Shown here piece after piece: positions 15,636-24,046 of a stretch of 64,000 nt of DNA. Both the position numbers and the translations under genes were made by a program. The notes below the pieces were generated by a model that was given only the letters and a program-made list of their open reading frames with translations, had not been told where the DNA came from and ran no database searches. The DNA comes from CAZJHX01 sp964545715 (GTDB lineage Bacteria; Myxococcota_A; UBA9042; GCA-2863065): contig CAZJHX010000027.1 of the NCBI GenBank assembly GCA_964545715.1, positions 16,134-80,133 on the forward strand, given 5' to 3'. Within the stretch, counting starts at the first letter, position 1. Every line of letters starts with the position of its first letter.

Positions 15636-17617
15636 AGGGTCTTAAGGTAAGCGACCAGGTCGTCGATCTCGGCGGCGGTCAGCTGGGCGGTGTGACCCAT
15701 CCAGCCGGCCGTCGTCGTGATCGCGTCCGTAAGAGTCTCCGCCGTGCCGTCATGCAGGTACGGCGCAGAGTGGTCAATGCCCCGCAGCGACGGGGTGTTG
15801 ACCTTGCTGATCGAGCCCCCGCCGACCGAGTGGTTCTTACCGTCGGCGCCCCCATCCACATGACATGTCGCGCAGCCGATGGCGGGCGCGTTGAACAGCG
15901 TCTGGCCGCGCAGCTCAGCGTCGCTCATGGGCGCGCCTTCGCTCTTTCGTGCAGGCGGGGCGACCAGGCCGCTGGTGATGAAGTCAGCCAACGGCTCCAG
16001 CACATTGAGGTTGAACGCCGCGTTGCCGCCCATGCGGTTGATGGTCCCGGTCAGATAGCCGGTCAGCTCGGAGTCGTCACCGTCCCACCCATACGGGGCG
16101 CTGGTCGCGCCACGGCCGGCCAGCGCGAGGGTCTGGTGAGCGCCGGTGGACGAGAACCACGTGAGCCCGTCGTCGGTGCCGTCGAAGTGGCAGCCGGCAC
16201 ATGCGAAGTCGCCGCGGAACGAGATTCGGGGGTCACGCGCGTAGGTGAAGAGGCGGCGTCCCTCGCGCAGGTGCTCGGGCATCGGGTCCGCGCCGTACGC
16301 CAACACGCGCTGCTGGTGCACCTTGATCGGGCTGCTCTTGCCGTAGCTGCCCGCCGTCATGACGTCTTCCATGTCCATCAGCGGCTGCATCGGGATCTCG
16401 CCAACCGTGAAGTCCTGGCTATTCAACACATAGGCGCTGCTGCCGTCCGCGGAAAACGCGATGGCTCGGGGCGCCTGACCGACCTTGATCTCGGCGATAG
16501 GCCACTCCAGCGGATCGTTGGCGTCCGAGTTGAGCGCCAGCACGTTGTCGCTGCTGAGGCCCACCACAAAGAGCATGCTCCAGGTCGGGTGGTGGTTGAC
16601 GTCCGCCGGGGTCGTGATGATGTTCAGCATGGACTCGCCGGTCTGCTGCTCATCGATGATGGCGTCCCGGGCGCTGATGGTGTCGTGGCCGTCCTCAAAG
16701 GCGGTCACGGACGTCTCGATCGGGCGCGTGGGGCCGGTGTTGGCGGTGCAGGTGACCATGGAGTAGTAGGTGGTGCACTCCTGCAGCTCACCGGTGTGGG
16801 CGATGGTGTGGCCCGTGAAGATGCGATCGCTAACGGGATGCGGCGCCAGCGTGAAGCTGTTGTTGGGCACGACTCTCAGGTCGCCGACGGGGGCCGGATC
16901 GTAGCCCGGATTGCTGGTCCGCAGCGACAGGTCCTCCACCAGCCCGCCGGCCGGGGTGAAGCGCAGCACGCCGTGGTTTTTGTGGCCGACGTAGGCGCGG
17001 CCCTTTCGGTCGATGGCGACGGACCGCGGGGAGCGGTGGGTCTCGAAATTGGCGACGACCTTGAGGGAGTCGACGTCCAGGGCCAGCAGGTTGGCCTGGC
17101 CGGCGCTGACGACGTACACGGTCTTGGCGTCAGCGGACAGCGCCACGCCCCAGGGCTCGGCCCCGACCTCGACCTGGGCGCTGACCTGGTTCGAGTCGCG
17201 AGGGATGATGGCTAACGTGCTGCCGTAGCGTCGCGTCACGTAGGCCGTGCCGTTGGGGCCGACCGCGACCTGCTCGGGGCGCTGACCCACGGCGATGGTG
17301 GTCTGGATGTCGCCGCTGTGGCGATCGATTCGCACGACGTTGCCGTTGTCGGTGTCGACGGCGACCAGCGTGTCACCGTGTACGGCCAGCCGCCGGCCGC
17401 TGGTCCAGGGCAGGGCGCCGGCGCCGCTCAGCTGCGAAGGTTTTTGCACAGCCTGGGTGGCGCCGAAGTTCTTGGGTTTCGCACCGGTGTGCACAAAATC
17501 ACCACCCGGGGTGGCGGTACTCCAGCCCGTCGGGAGGGTGTTTTCGGCGGTCTCCTCCTGGCATCCGATGGTGAAGAAACAGGTGAAAACAGCGGCGGCA
17601 ACGGCTATCGCTCGCAT
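15632..17617 (-). CDS. Diheme cytochrome c lipoprotein with a YVTN-type beta propeller
   Basis: 661 residues from the ATG at 17617, chosen because GGGAGG lies eight bases before it and a lipoprotein signal (FTCFFTIGC) follows directly. Residues about 30-420 form a beta propeller with YVTN-like blades (TAYVTRRYGSTLAIIPR, KTVYVVSAGQANLLALD, SAYVLNSQDFTVGEI). The C-terminal 200 residues carry two heme c motifs, CAGCH and CATCH, and resemble diheme cytochrome c peroxidases. It would be a periplasmic electron-transfer protein or peroxidase, matured by the Ccm system encoded at 35.3-42 and 51.8-53 kb. The propeller may bind a partner or substrate. The electron partner is unknown. Confidence 0.88.
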   Translation of the reverse strand: MRAIAVAAAVFTCFFTIGCQEETAENTLPTGWSTATPGGDFVHTGAKPKNFGATQAVQKPSQLSGAGALPWTSGRRLAVHGDTLVAVDTDNGNVVRIDRHSGDIQTTIAVGQRPEQVAVGPNGTAYVTRRYGSTLAIIPRDSNQVSAQVEVGAEPWGVALSADAKTVYVVSAGQANLLALDVDSLKVVANFETHRSPRSVAIDRKGRAYVGHKNHGVLRFTPAGGLVEDLSLRTSNPGYDPAPVGDLRVVPNNSFTLAPHPVSDRIFTGHTIAHTGELQECTTYYSMVTCTANTGPTRPIETSVTAFEDGHDTISARDAIIDEQQTGESMLNIITTPADVNHHPTWSMLFVVGLSSDNVLALNSDANDPLEWPIAEIKVGQAPRAIAFSADGSSAYVLNSQDFTVGEIPMQPLMDMEDVMTAGSYGKSSPIKVHQQRVLAYGADPMPEHLREGRRLFTYARDPRISFRGDFACAGCHFDGTDDGLTWFSSTGAHQTLALAGRGATSAPYGWDGDDSELTGYLTGTINRMGGNAAFNLNVLEPLADFITSGLVAPPARKSEGAPMSDAELRGQTLFNAPAIGCATCHVDGGADGKNHSVGGGSISKVNTPSLRGIDHSAPYLHDGTAETLTDAITTTAGWMGHTAQLTAAEIDDLVAYLKTL

Positions 17618-17758
17618 GAATGGATCCCTCCCGAGGCGGTCGTCTGTGCGGAGTACGGTTACGCCATAGTCCTTAGGTCTGAACGTCATGCTGGGTGGTA
17701 GTGCATGCACCGTGCCGATTTTGGATGTTCGATGTCAGAGGGGTCGTTTGACCGATGC

Positions 17759-18643
17759 TCAGGCCTGGCAGCGACGCTCGGCGGAGCGTGCCATCGGCAC
17801 CTGACGAAGCCGCCCCGGGACGTGCCGGACGGTGGCGCGGGCAGTGCGGACGAACGCGCCGTAGGCGAGGCGGGTGCGGATGCCCCAGCCCAGCCCGTAT
17901 TGTGTGCGCAGCTTGGGATGCAGCAGGCCGGCCGTGACGATGCGCAGCCCGGGCGCGAGCGGGCGAAGAGCGAGAGGTCCGCCGCTGAGCAGGATGTGTC
18001 CGAGCTCGCGGGCGGTTGGGCTGACCACGATCTCGTCGCTTTGTATGGTGGCCTCCAGCCAGTGCTGAAACAGCGGCCAGGTCGCCGGCAGCTTGTCGCG
18101 GCTGAGGCCGAACAGGGTCGCACCGGCGGCGATCTCCTGGTAGCAGCCATCTTTCTCGGCGTCGGTCATGGGGTGGACAAGCAGGTCGTAGGTCAGGATC
18201 GCGGAGTCGACCAGCGTGGCGAAGACCCAGCGCAGGAGGTTGGGGTCGTTGGCGGAGTACCCGTCGCCCCGGGCGTGACGGCCGCTCGAGGTCTTGAGCC
18301 GACCGTGCACCTTGGCGTGGATCGCGTGCACGCGGGCGGCGGCTGCTACCGCCTCGTCACGGGTGCCGAACAGGATCGAGTAGACCGTGACAAAGGTGCG
18401 TATGGCACGCCCGTACGGGTCTGTCCGAAAGTTGCTGTGATCGGAGACGCCACGGGCGACGGCCGGGTGCGCAAGCTGCATGAGCAGCGCCCGAGGGCCG
18501 GCGGCGTGCAGGACGACCTCTCGGTTCAGCTTCCAGGTCAGGCTGCCGGGGCCGAACCAGCCGGCGACAGGGCTGTGCAACCGCGCGCTGACCTTGCGCA
18601 GGTGATCGCGAAACTGCCGCGTGCTCACCGTTCGAGGGTCCAT
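17759..18643 (-). CDS. DUF2236 / MpaB-type heme oxygenase-like protein
   Basis: 294 residues from the ATG at 18643; an upstream TTG/ATG at 18718-18713 is possible, but TATCCT eight bases before 18643 fits a leaderless start. It shows the DUF2236 core: FGPGSLTWKLNRE, then LMQLAHPAVARGVSDHS with the conserved His region, YGRAIRTF, and VHAIHAKVHG. MpaB' of mycophenolic acid synthesis and the latex-clearing protein belong to this superfamily, and the latter binds heme b and cleaves isoprenoid double bonds. An oxygenase role on a hydrophobic substrate is a reasonable guess. About 140 bases separate it from the cytochrome gene. Confidence 0.85.
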   Translation of the reverse strand: MDPRTVSTRQFRDHLRKVSARLHSPVAGWFGPGSLTWKLNREVVLHAAGPRALLMQLAHPAVARGVSDHSNFRTDPYGRAIRTFVTVYSILFGTRDEAVAAAARVHAIHAKVHGRLKTSSGRHARGDGYSANDPNLLRWVFATLVDSAILTYDLLVHPMTDAEKDGCYQEIAAGATLFGLSRDKLPATWPLFQHWLEATIQSDEIVVSPTARELGHILLSGGPLALRPLAPGLRIVTAGLLHPKLRTQYGLGWGIRTRLAYGAFVRTARATVRHVPGRLRQVPMARSAERRCQA

Positions 18644-18650
18644 GTACGTC

Positions 18651-18656
18651 AGGATA
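18651..18656 (-). promoter_or_regulatory. Candidate -10 element of the DUF2236 gene
   Basis: On the minus strand TATCCT ends eight bases before the ATG at 18643, so the mRNA would begin at or next to the start codon. There is no Shine-Dalgarno sequence. This supports the shorter of the two possible starts. Confidence 0.3.
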
Positions 18657-18731
18657 GCGCCCGCGAGGCGTCGCGGCAAAAAGTGGCGTTTGGCGACGCC
18701 GAACGAGGCGGGCATCAAGAACTAGCTGCCC

Positions 18732-19349
18732 ATGGCGGATCTTCGAGAAAAGCTGCGACGTATCGCCCTGAGCAACGACCTGGTCGTGCTGGCGCGCGCG
18801 TGCAGTCAGGGCGATGCCCGCCTTCGAGCGCGGGCGCGGCTTCGGCTCCATGAGATAACCGCGACCCCGCTGGACGACCTGATCTGGGGTCTGGAAGAGG
18901 CTCAGGCGCAGCTGGCGCTGGGTGGATCCGACCACCAGGAGGAGCTCGAGGCGATCCAGAACGCGATCATCGCAAAGGGGCCCGAGGCGGTTCCGCTGCT
19001 GTGTACGGCGATGAAGAACACGGGCTTTCGCGCACGGGCCGCCATTCCGGGCCTGCTGGCGACTTTGGGCGATCGGCGAAGCGTGACGCCGCTGCTCGAG
19101 GTCATCCCCGACTCGGATCCAGACTTTGTGGTCACGGTCGTGCTGGCACTCGGGCGCCTCGGAGGCCACCGCGCCATCGCGATGCTCGAGAACGTCGTGG
19201 AAGAAGACATGCTGTACGTCACGCGCGTGCGTAAGGTCGCGGCCCAGGTGCTGCACGAGCTGACACTGGATCCGCCGGAGTACGACGAAGACGATCTGGA
19301 GGAGCTGCCGCCGGGCCCCCCGCCCGTTCGTTCAGAAATGATCGAGTAG
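18732..19349 (+). CDS. HEAT-repeat protein
   Basis: 205 residues, cytoplasmic, no signal peptide. Helical hairpins of HEAT/PBS-lyase type are seen at about 95-175: GPEAVPLLCTAMKNTGFRAR, then AIPGLLATLGDRRSVTPLLEV, then FVVTVVLALGRLGGHRAIAML. The start of the protein is a charged helix, and the tail is acidic and Pro-rich (PPEYDEDDLEELPPGPPP). HEAT repeats bind protein partners; no enzyme motif is visible. It lies between two divergent or tandem envelope genes and gives no clear functional context. Confidence 0.75.
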   Translation: MADLREKLRRIALSNDLVVLARACSQGDARLRARARLRLHEITATPLDDLIWGLEEAQAQLALGGSDHQEELEAIQNAIIAKGPEAVPLLCTAMKNTGFRARAAIPGLLATLGDRRSVTPLLEVIPDSDPDFVVTVVLALGRLGGHRAIAMLENVVEEDMLYVTRVRKVAAQVLHELTLDPPEYDEDDLEELPPGPPPVRSEMIE

Positions 19350-19369
19350 AAAGCGCGCCAAAACCGGCG

Positions 19370-19375
19370 TATGGT
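19370..19375 (+). promoter_or_regulatory. Candidate -10 element that decides the start of the sulfatase gene
   Basis: TATGGT ends eight bases before the ATG at 19383. It contains the ATG at 19371, the other possible start, so if this hexamer is the promoter the upstream ATG cannot be used. No Shine-Dalgarno sequence precedes either codon. Confidence 0.3.
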
Positions 19376-19382
19376 CCGACCC

Positions 19383-21206
19383 ATGGACCGCCGGCTGCCG
19401 CTGTTGGCTTATCTGGGAGTCAACGCCCTGGTATGTGTCGCACTGTACGCGATGCATCTCGCACATTTGAGCGACTATGGCTCCTCTGCGCCCTCTCTCG
19501 GTGTGGATGTGGCCTTTCTCAGCTACGTGGTGGCCTTTCTCTCGCTGGCGGCGCTGCTGTTCTGGGGCATCGGCGCGCTGGCTGAGTGGGTGGCGATCGC
19601 CCTGGCGCCGATCCTGGTCGTGGCCATCTACATCGATACGCGGGTGTACGAGATGCTGGGCGTGCACACGTACAGCTGGGTGGCCGTTCAGGCGCTGATG
19701 AACCCGGGCGTTGGGCGCGAGCTGAGCATCAGCGCTGGTACCTGGGCGACGTTTGCCGTGCTCTGCGCAGTCGTCGCCGTGGCCGAAGCGTTCTTGCTGC
19801 GGTGGTGTCGGCGGCGATTCGGCGGGTACGGTCGCAGGCAGGCGTGGAAGGCGTCCGGTCTGGTCGCGGGGGTCGCGTTGCTCGGAGTTGTGACGTCAGC
19901 GTTGGCCTGGCCGCGCCCGGCGCCGATGGCGGATCGGTTCATCATCGACGCGATGCCGTGCTTCAGGCTGCTGCTCGGCAATCGTGGGTTTGACCCCGAT
20001 GACGTGGCCGTCAACTATCCACCGGCGCTGCCCGACGTGCGGCTGAAGAAGCCGGTCGACATCCTCTTCATCCAGGTCGAGTCGCTGAGAGCCGATGCGC
20101 TGACGGCGGAGCTGATGCCGCTTGTGACCGCGATCGCGAAACGTCCCGGCTGTACGACAGCGGTTCGCCACTATTCAGGCGGGCACACCACCGAGTACGG
20201 GACCTTTGCCCTGCTGTTTGGGTTGAACTCCTGTCACTTCGACCCGTTTTCGCGCTCAAAGACCCGCATCACCAGCTGGCCACTGGATGTCTTGAAGCGC
20301 AACGGCTATGAGCGCATCGGGGCGTCGAGCTCAACGCTCTTGGAGTGGAACAACGCCGCCTTCGAGGTCGATCAGCTGGACCGCTACGAGGAGTTTCTCG
20401 CCGACGGGATCGTTGCCGGGGACAAGGCCGTTCTCGCGATGTTTGCCGACTACGCCGAGAAGCGGGACGCGAGCCGGCCCGTGTTTGGCTTTGCCTTCTT
20501 CGGGTCGACACATCACAACTACTCCTACCCGCCGAAGTTCGAGCGGTTCACGCCGGTGATGGCCGAGGATTACAACCACTTTCTGCCAGACGACGAGCTG
20601 GCCGCGTCCGAGACGCTGATCCGCAACCGCTACAAGAACTCGGTCGGCTTTATCGACCACCTGATCGACCGAATGGTGAGCCTGTTTTCGGAGCGGCTGG
20701 AGCGTGGCGAGCTGGCGCTGGTGATCACCGGAGATCACGGCGAAGAGTTCTGGGAGCACGGGCTGATCGGTCACGCCGGCATGACCTTTGTCGAGCAGCG
20801 CGTGCGGGTTCCGCTGGTCCTGTGCCTGCCCGGCGGCGCCCGGATTTCGCAGACGTCCTCGCACGTGGATCTGTGGCCGACCATCATGCGTGAGCTCGGC
20901 CCCGAACCCGCGGTGGATCCGCAGCTGTGGTCGGACGGTCGCGTGCTGGGCCAGCCGGCCGACGAGCCGGTCGTCTTTGTGGGCGGACGCGACTTTCCGT
21001 ACGTGAGTCAGAGCGCCTTGCTGGTCGCAGGGGATCGCAAGCATCACGTTGAGCTGTGTTCCACCGGGGCGCTGTGCCTGCAGCCGGCGTTTACGACTGA
21101 TTTGGACGACCGCGGCACGGCGCTCACCGGCGATGTGGAGGCGGTCACGCCCCTGCTGGAGCCGCTGTACACGCAGATGGAGCGGTTTCTAACGTTCCCC
21201 GATTAA
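19383..21206 (+). CDS. YejM/PbgA-like inner-membrane sulfatase-superfamily protein
   Basis: 607 residues. About 180 N-terminal residues make five membrane segments, followed by a periplasmic sulfatase fold: ILFIQVESLRADAL (first metal ligand), YSGGHTTEYGTFALLFGL around the nucleophile, GFAFFGSTHHNYSYPP, and VITGDHGEEFWEHGLIGHAG with the metal-binding DHGEE. The five-helix anchor and the last motif resemble YejM (PbgA), which senses LPS and controls LpxC in enterobacteria, but YejM itself lacks catalytic metal residues that appear intact here. So it may be an active phospho- or sulfo-transferase. It ends in a stop that overlaps the convergent RND stop in TTAA. Confidence 0.82.
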   Translation: MDRRLPLLAYLGVNALVCVALYAMHLAHLSDYGSSAPSLGVDVAFLSYVVAFLSLAALLFWGIGALAEWVAIALAPILVVAIYIDTRVYEMLGVHTYSWVAVQALMNPGVGRELSISAGTWATFAVLCAVVAVAEAFLLRWCRRRFGGYGRRQAWKASGLVAGVALLGVVTSALAWPRPAPMADRFIIDAMPCFRLLLGNRGFDPDDVAVNYPPALPDVRLKKPVDILFIQVESLRADALTAELMPLVTAIAKRPGCTTAVRHYSGGHTTEYGTFALLFGLNSCHFDPFSRSKTRITSWPLDVLKRNGYERIGASSSTLLEWNNAAFEVDQLDRYEEFLADGIVAGDKAVLAMFADYAEKRDASRPVFGFAFFGSTHHNYSYPPKFERFTPVMAEDYNHFLPDDELAASETLIRNRYKNSVGFIDHLIDRMVSLFSERLERGELALVITGDHGEEFWEHGLIGHAGMTFVEQRVRVPLVLCLPGGARISQTSSHVDLWPTIMRELGPEPAVDPQLWSDGRVLGQPADEPVVFVGGRDFPYVSQSALLVAGDRKHHVELCSTGALCLQPAFTTDLDDRGTALTGDVEAVTPLLEPLYTQMERFLTFPD

Positions 21207-22351
21207 CGACGGGCGCCCAACAGGTAGAGCAGGGCTGGCAGGGTGGTCACCGAGGCGACCAGGCACAGCACCATGCCGAGCGCGGCGGTCCAGCCCAGCG
21301 TGCTGAGGCCGACGTGGTTTGCCAGCAGCAGCCCGCTGAAGCCGATGACGGTCGTAACGGTGGTTAGCGCGACGGCAGCGCCCGTTTCGCGCAGGGTCAG
21401 CGCGACGGACGCCTTGCCCGTCTCGACCCAGCGGCTGACCATGTGGATGCCGTCGTCCACCCCCATACCGATGATCAGCGCAAAGGTGATGACGTTGTAG
21501 AGGTTCAGCTTCCACTCCAGATACCAGAAGAGCCCAGCGAGCCACGTCACCGCGGCGACGAGCGGCAGCAGAATCAGCAGCGTCAGGCGCAGGCTGCGGA
21601 ACATGAACATGAGACAGAAGAAGATCGCGATCAGTGACGCTGCCAGGACGCGCGGGCCGTCGCGGCGCAGCGTGTCCATGATCGCCGGCAGCACGAAGTA
21701 GTTGGCCGCCAGCGGGACCACCGTGTCGCCCTTTTGGCCCACCTTGATATCGAACCACGCGACCTCGAGGCGCTTGGCGTCCACGTAATCCACCTTGGCG
21801 CCGCGATTCCAGATGATGATGTGGCGGCCGTAGACGCCCTGGTTGTCCGTCCATCGATTGCGGACCCACACCGGCACGTCCTCCAGCGCGACCTGCTTGT
21901 CGACTTTGAGGTACTTGCGCATCTTGTCGATCTTCTCGCGGGAGTCGTCCGAGACCTCGTCGTATTTGTCGTCCACGCGGGTGCGGATGTCAGCGATGAT
22001 CTCCAGCTTGACCGCCTGCTGCGTGGGCACGAACGACCACACGGACAGGTGCTTCCACAAGAAGTAGCGCATCTCGCGCAGGCGCTCGATCGGGTAGGTG
22101 TCCACGACCAGCTGCGACTCGGGGGCCAGCTTCTGGGCGTCCACCTCGGCCTGGAGGTCGGCGAAGCGATCGGGCTCGGGCGTCGCGAACGGGTCGTCCT
22201 CGTCCTCTTCTTCGACCTCCACGACGGGGGGCGGCTTGTCGCTGAGGTCCGGGTTGTTGCGCTTCCACTCGCCCTCGGGCAGCGGCTCGCCGATCAGGCG
22301 CTCCATCTGCGCGTCGGTGATCAGCCGGATGCCCTGCAGCTGCTGCTCCAC
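21203..22351 (-). CDS. RND/MMPL exporter, C-terminal half
   Basis: 382 residues from a GTG. It carries the second periplasmic part and the last six membrane segments of an RND-type exporter: FLWKHLSVWSFVPTQQAVKLEII, then LLILLPLVAAVTWLAG and the TM segment IGMGVDDGIHMVSRW typical of MMPL/HAE3 exporters. By itself it lacks the first half of the pseudo-dimer. It is in the same frame as the upstream half, separated from it by a single TAA codon at 22361-22363 and three further codons. The TAAGGA there also provides a ribosome site for this GTG. It carries an Asp/Glu run (VEEEDEDD) near its N-terminus. Confidence 0.85.
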   Translation of the reverse strand: MEQQLQGIRLITDAQMERLIGEPLPEGEWKRNNPDLSDKPPPVVEVEEEDEDDPFATPEPDRFADLQAEVDAQKLAPESQLVVDTYPIERLREMRYFLWKHLSVWSFVPTQQAVKLEIIADIRTRVDDKYDEVSDDSREKIDKMRKYLKVDKQVALEDVPVWVRNRWTDNQGVYGRHIIIWNRGAKVDYVDAKRLEVAWFDIKVGQKGDTVVPLAANYFVLPAIMDTLRRDGPRVLAASLIAIFFCLMFMFRSLRLTLLILLPLVAAVTWLAGLFWYLEWKLNLYNVITFALIIGMGVDDGIHMVSRWVETGKASVALTLRETGAAVALTTVTTVIGFSGLLLANHVGLSTLGWTAALGMVLCLVASVTTLPALLYLLGARR

Positions 22352-22357
22352 CAGGCG

Positions 22358-22362
22358 TCCTT
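22358..22362 (-). promoter_or_regulatory. Ribosome-binding site overlapping the stop of the RND first half
   Basis: On the minus strand TAAGGA combines the TAA stop (22363-22361) with an AAGGA Shine-Dalgarno sequence (22362-22358), six bases before the GTG at 22351. It fits termination followed by reinitiation and argues that the split is translated. Confidence 0.55.
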
Positions 22363-24046
22363 ATTCGGCTGTCTCGGGCATACCGACCCCCGGCCCGAAG
22401 TTGGGGCGACCGATCGCGTCCTCATAGGACTTGGGCTTGGGCCCGGCGGGCGCCGCTTTGGGGTCCGCCTTGCGCCCGAGCTTGCCGAAGTCGTACTCAA
22501 ACTCGATGTTGGGCGCCTTGTAAGAGCTGTAGGTGCTCAGGGCGACGCTGACGGCGATGATCCCCACGGCGACCGGGCGCCAGTGACGGGACGGCGGGGC
22601 TTTGGGGGCGTCAGGGCTGTCGGTCTTGGCCACGATCGGTAGCCAGCGCTTGGGTTTCCACGCCTTGAGCCGCTCCAGCAGCACGATGAGCGCGGGCAGA
22701 ACCGTCAGGGTGTAGAGCAGCGCGGCCAACACGCCGATGCAGGCGACGACGCCGAACTGCGAGAAGCCCCGGAAGTCTGCGATTGGAAAGAAGCTGAACA
22801 TCACTGCGGTGCTGAGCCCGCCCATAGCGACATCCAGTCCGCTGTGTCCGCCCGCGATGCGCAGCGCTTCGGCCTGATCATGGCCGCGCAGGCGCTCGTA
22901 TTCGTACCGCGAGTAGAGGTGGATGCCGAAGTCGATCCCAAGGCCCAGCAGCACCACAAAGATGAACGCCGTGACCAGGTTCAGTGAGACGTAGACGTAC
23001 GTGGTGATGCCCAGCGTGAGCAGGATCGACATGATCAGCGGGCCCAGGATGAGCAGCACCGCGCGCAGGCGCTTGAAGTGCAGCACCAGGACGATGAGGA
23101 GCAGCAGGACGGCATAGGCGCTGGAGCCGAGCAGCTCGCTCTTGATCGAGGAGACCTCACCGCTGCGCTCTTCGTATTCGCCGCGAATAGTGGCGGTCAG
23201 CTCCGGGTGGAAGTCGGTGGGCCGGGACGCTGTGAGCGCCTCCTTCATGCGTGCGACGATCTTCTCGGTGAACTCGACGTCCGTGGTGGCTTTGATAGGC
23301 CGGCCGCGCACGACCATGATCGTGGTGCCGTTGTCGTCGGTCTCGATGTACTCGGTCGGGACGTCGTACTGCTTGCCATAGCGCTCGCGCAGCGTGTCGT
23401 CGTCCATATCCAGAGGGTCTTCTTCCTCCTCCGCTTTCGGGTCGCCGGTCGCGGCCGGCTCCGGGTCGTCGACGCTCTCCACCACTTCGGACTCGACCTC
23501 GTCACGGATGCGGTGGATGACCCTGGCGCGCAGGTCCAGCAGCTTGCGGATGGGCAGGAACAGCAGCGCGTTGTGGCGGAACCAGTCGACGTCGCGCCGG
23601 AACTCGACGAACAAGAAGGCCTCGTCCATCTGCTCCATGCGCTTTGCCAGCGACTCGCCGTATTTGATCGTGGCCTCGCGGTCGGGGCACTTGAGCTCGA
23701 CGATCATCTCGGACTGGCTGCCGATGCGTTGGGAGAGCTCATTGAGGCGGACGACGCTGGGGAAGTCGTCGGGGATCAGCTGCTTGAGATCTTGGGAGAT
23801 CTTGAGGTTGCCGGCGCGCCAGACGCCGAACGTGGCGCCGCAGATGGCCAGGACCAGCACGAGCGCGGCGTGTCGCGCGACCAGGGCGGTCAGCTTCTCG
23901 AACCAGCGCTTGACCGGGGTGGATTCGGGCGCCGGCTCCGGCTCACTTGTTGAGATGTGACACCTCGTACTTGGCTTTCTCGGTGGAGACCACGGGCTCC
24001 GCGTCGCCTTCCTGAACCGAGACGTGCACCTCGGCGTCCAGTGCAT
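22361..24046 (-). CDS. RND/MMPL exporter, N-terminal half
   Basis: 561 residues if started at the ATG at 24046, but that start lies inside the upstream gene, has no ribosome site and gives an unlikely Arg/Ser/Pro-rich N-terminus. An ATC at 23956 behind GAGGTG is the alternative (531 residues). The protein has TM1 (AALVLVLAICGATFGVW), the first periplasmic domain (LKQLIPDDFPSV), six membrane segments with the LLGLGIDFGIHLYSRYEYER motif of hopanoid/lipid RND exporters, then a seventh segment and the beginning of the second periplasmic domain before a TAA. It would export hydrophobic compounds or lipids using the proton gradient. An acidic insert (EEEEDPLDMDDD) sits in the first loop. Confidence 0.82.
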   Translation of the reverse strand: MHWTPRCTSRFRKATRSPWSPPRKPSTRCHISTSEPEPAPESTPVKRWFEKLTALVARHAALVLVLAICGATFGVWRAGNLKISQDLKQLIPDDFPSVVRLNELSQRIGSQSEMIVELKCPDREATIKYGESLAKRMEQMDEAFLFVEFRRDVDWFRHNALLFLPIRKLLDLRARVIHRIRDEVESEVVESVDDPEPAATGDPKAEEEEDPLDMDDDTLRERYGKQYDVPTEYIETDDNGTTIMVVRGRPIKATTDVEFTEKIVARMKEALTASRPTDFHPELTATIRGEYEERSGEVSSIKSELLGSSAYAVLLLLIVLVLHFKRLRAVLLILGPLIMSILLTLGITTYVYVSLNLVTAFIFVVLLGLGIDFGIHLYSRYEYERLRGHDQAEALRIAGGHSGLDVAMGGLSTAVMFSFFPIADFRGFSQFGVVACIGVLAALLYTLTVLPALIVLLERLKAWKPKRWLPIVAKTDSPDAPKAPPSRHWRPVAVGIIAVSVALSTYSSYKAPNIEFEYDFGKLGRKADPKAAPAGPKPKSYEDAIGRPNFGPGVGMPETAE

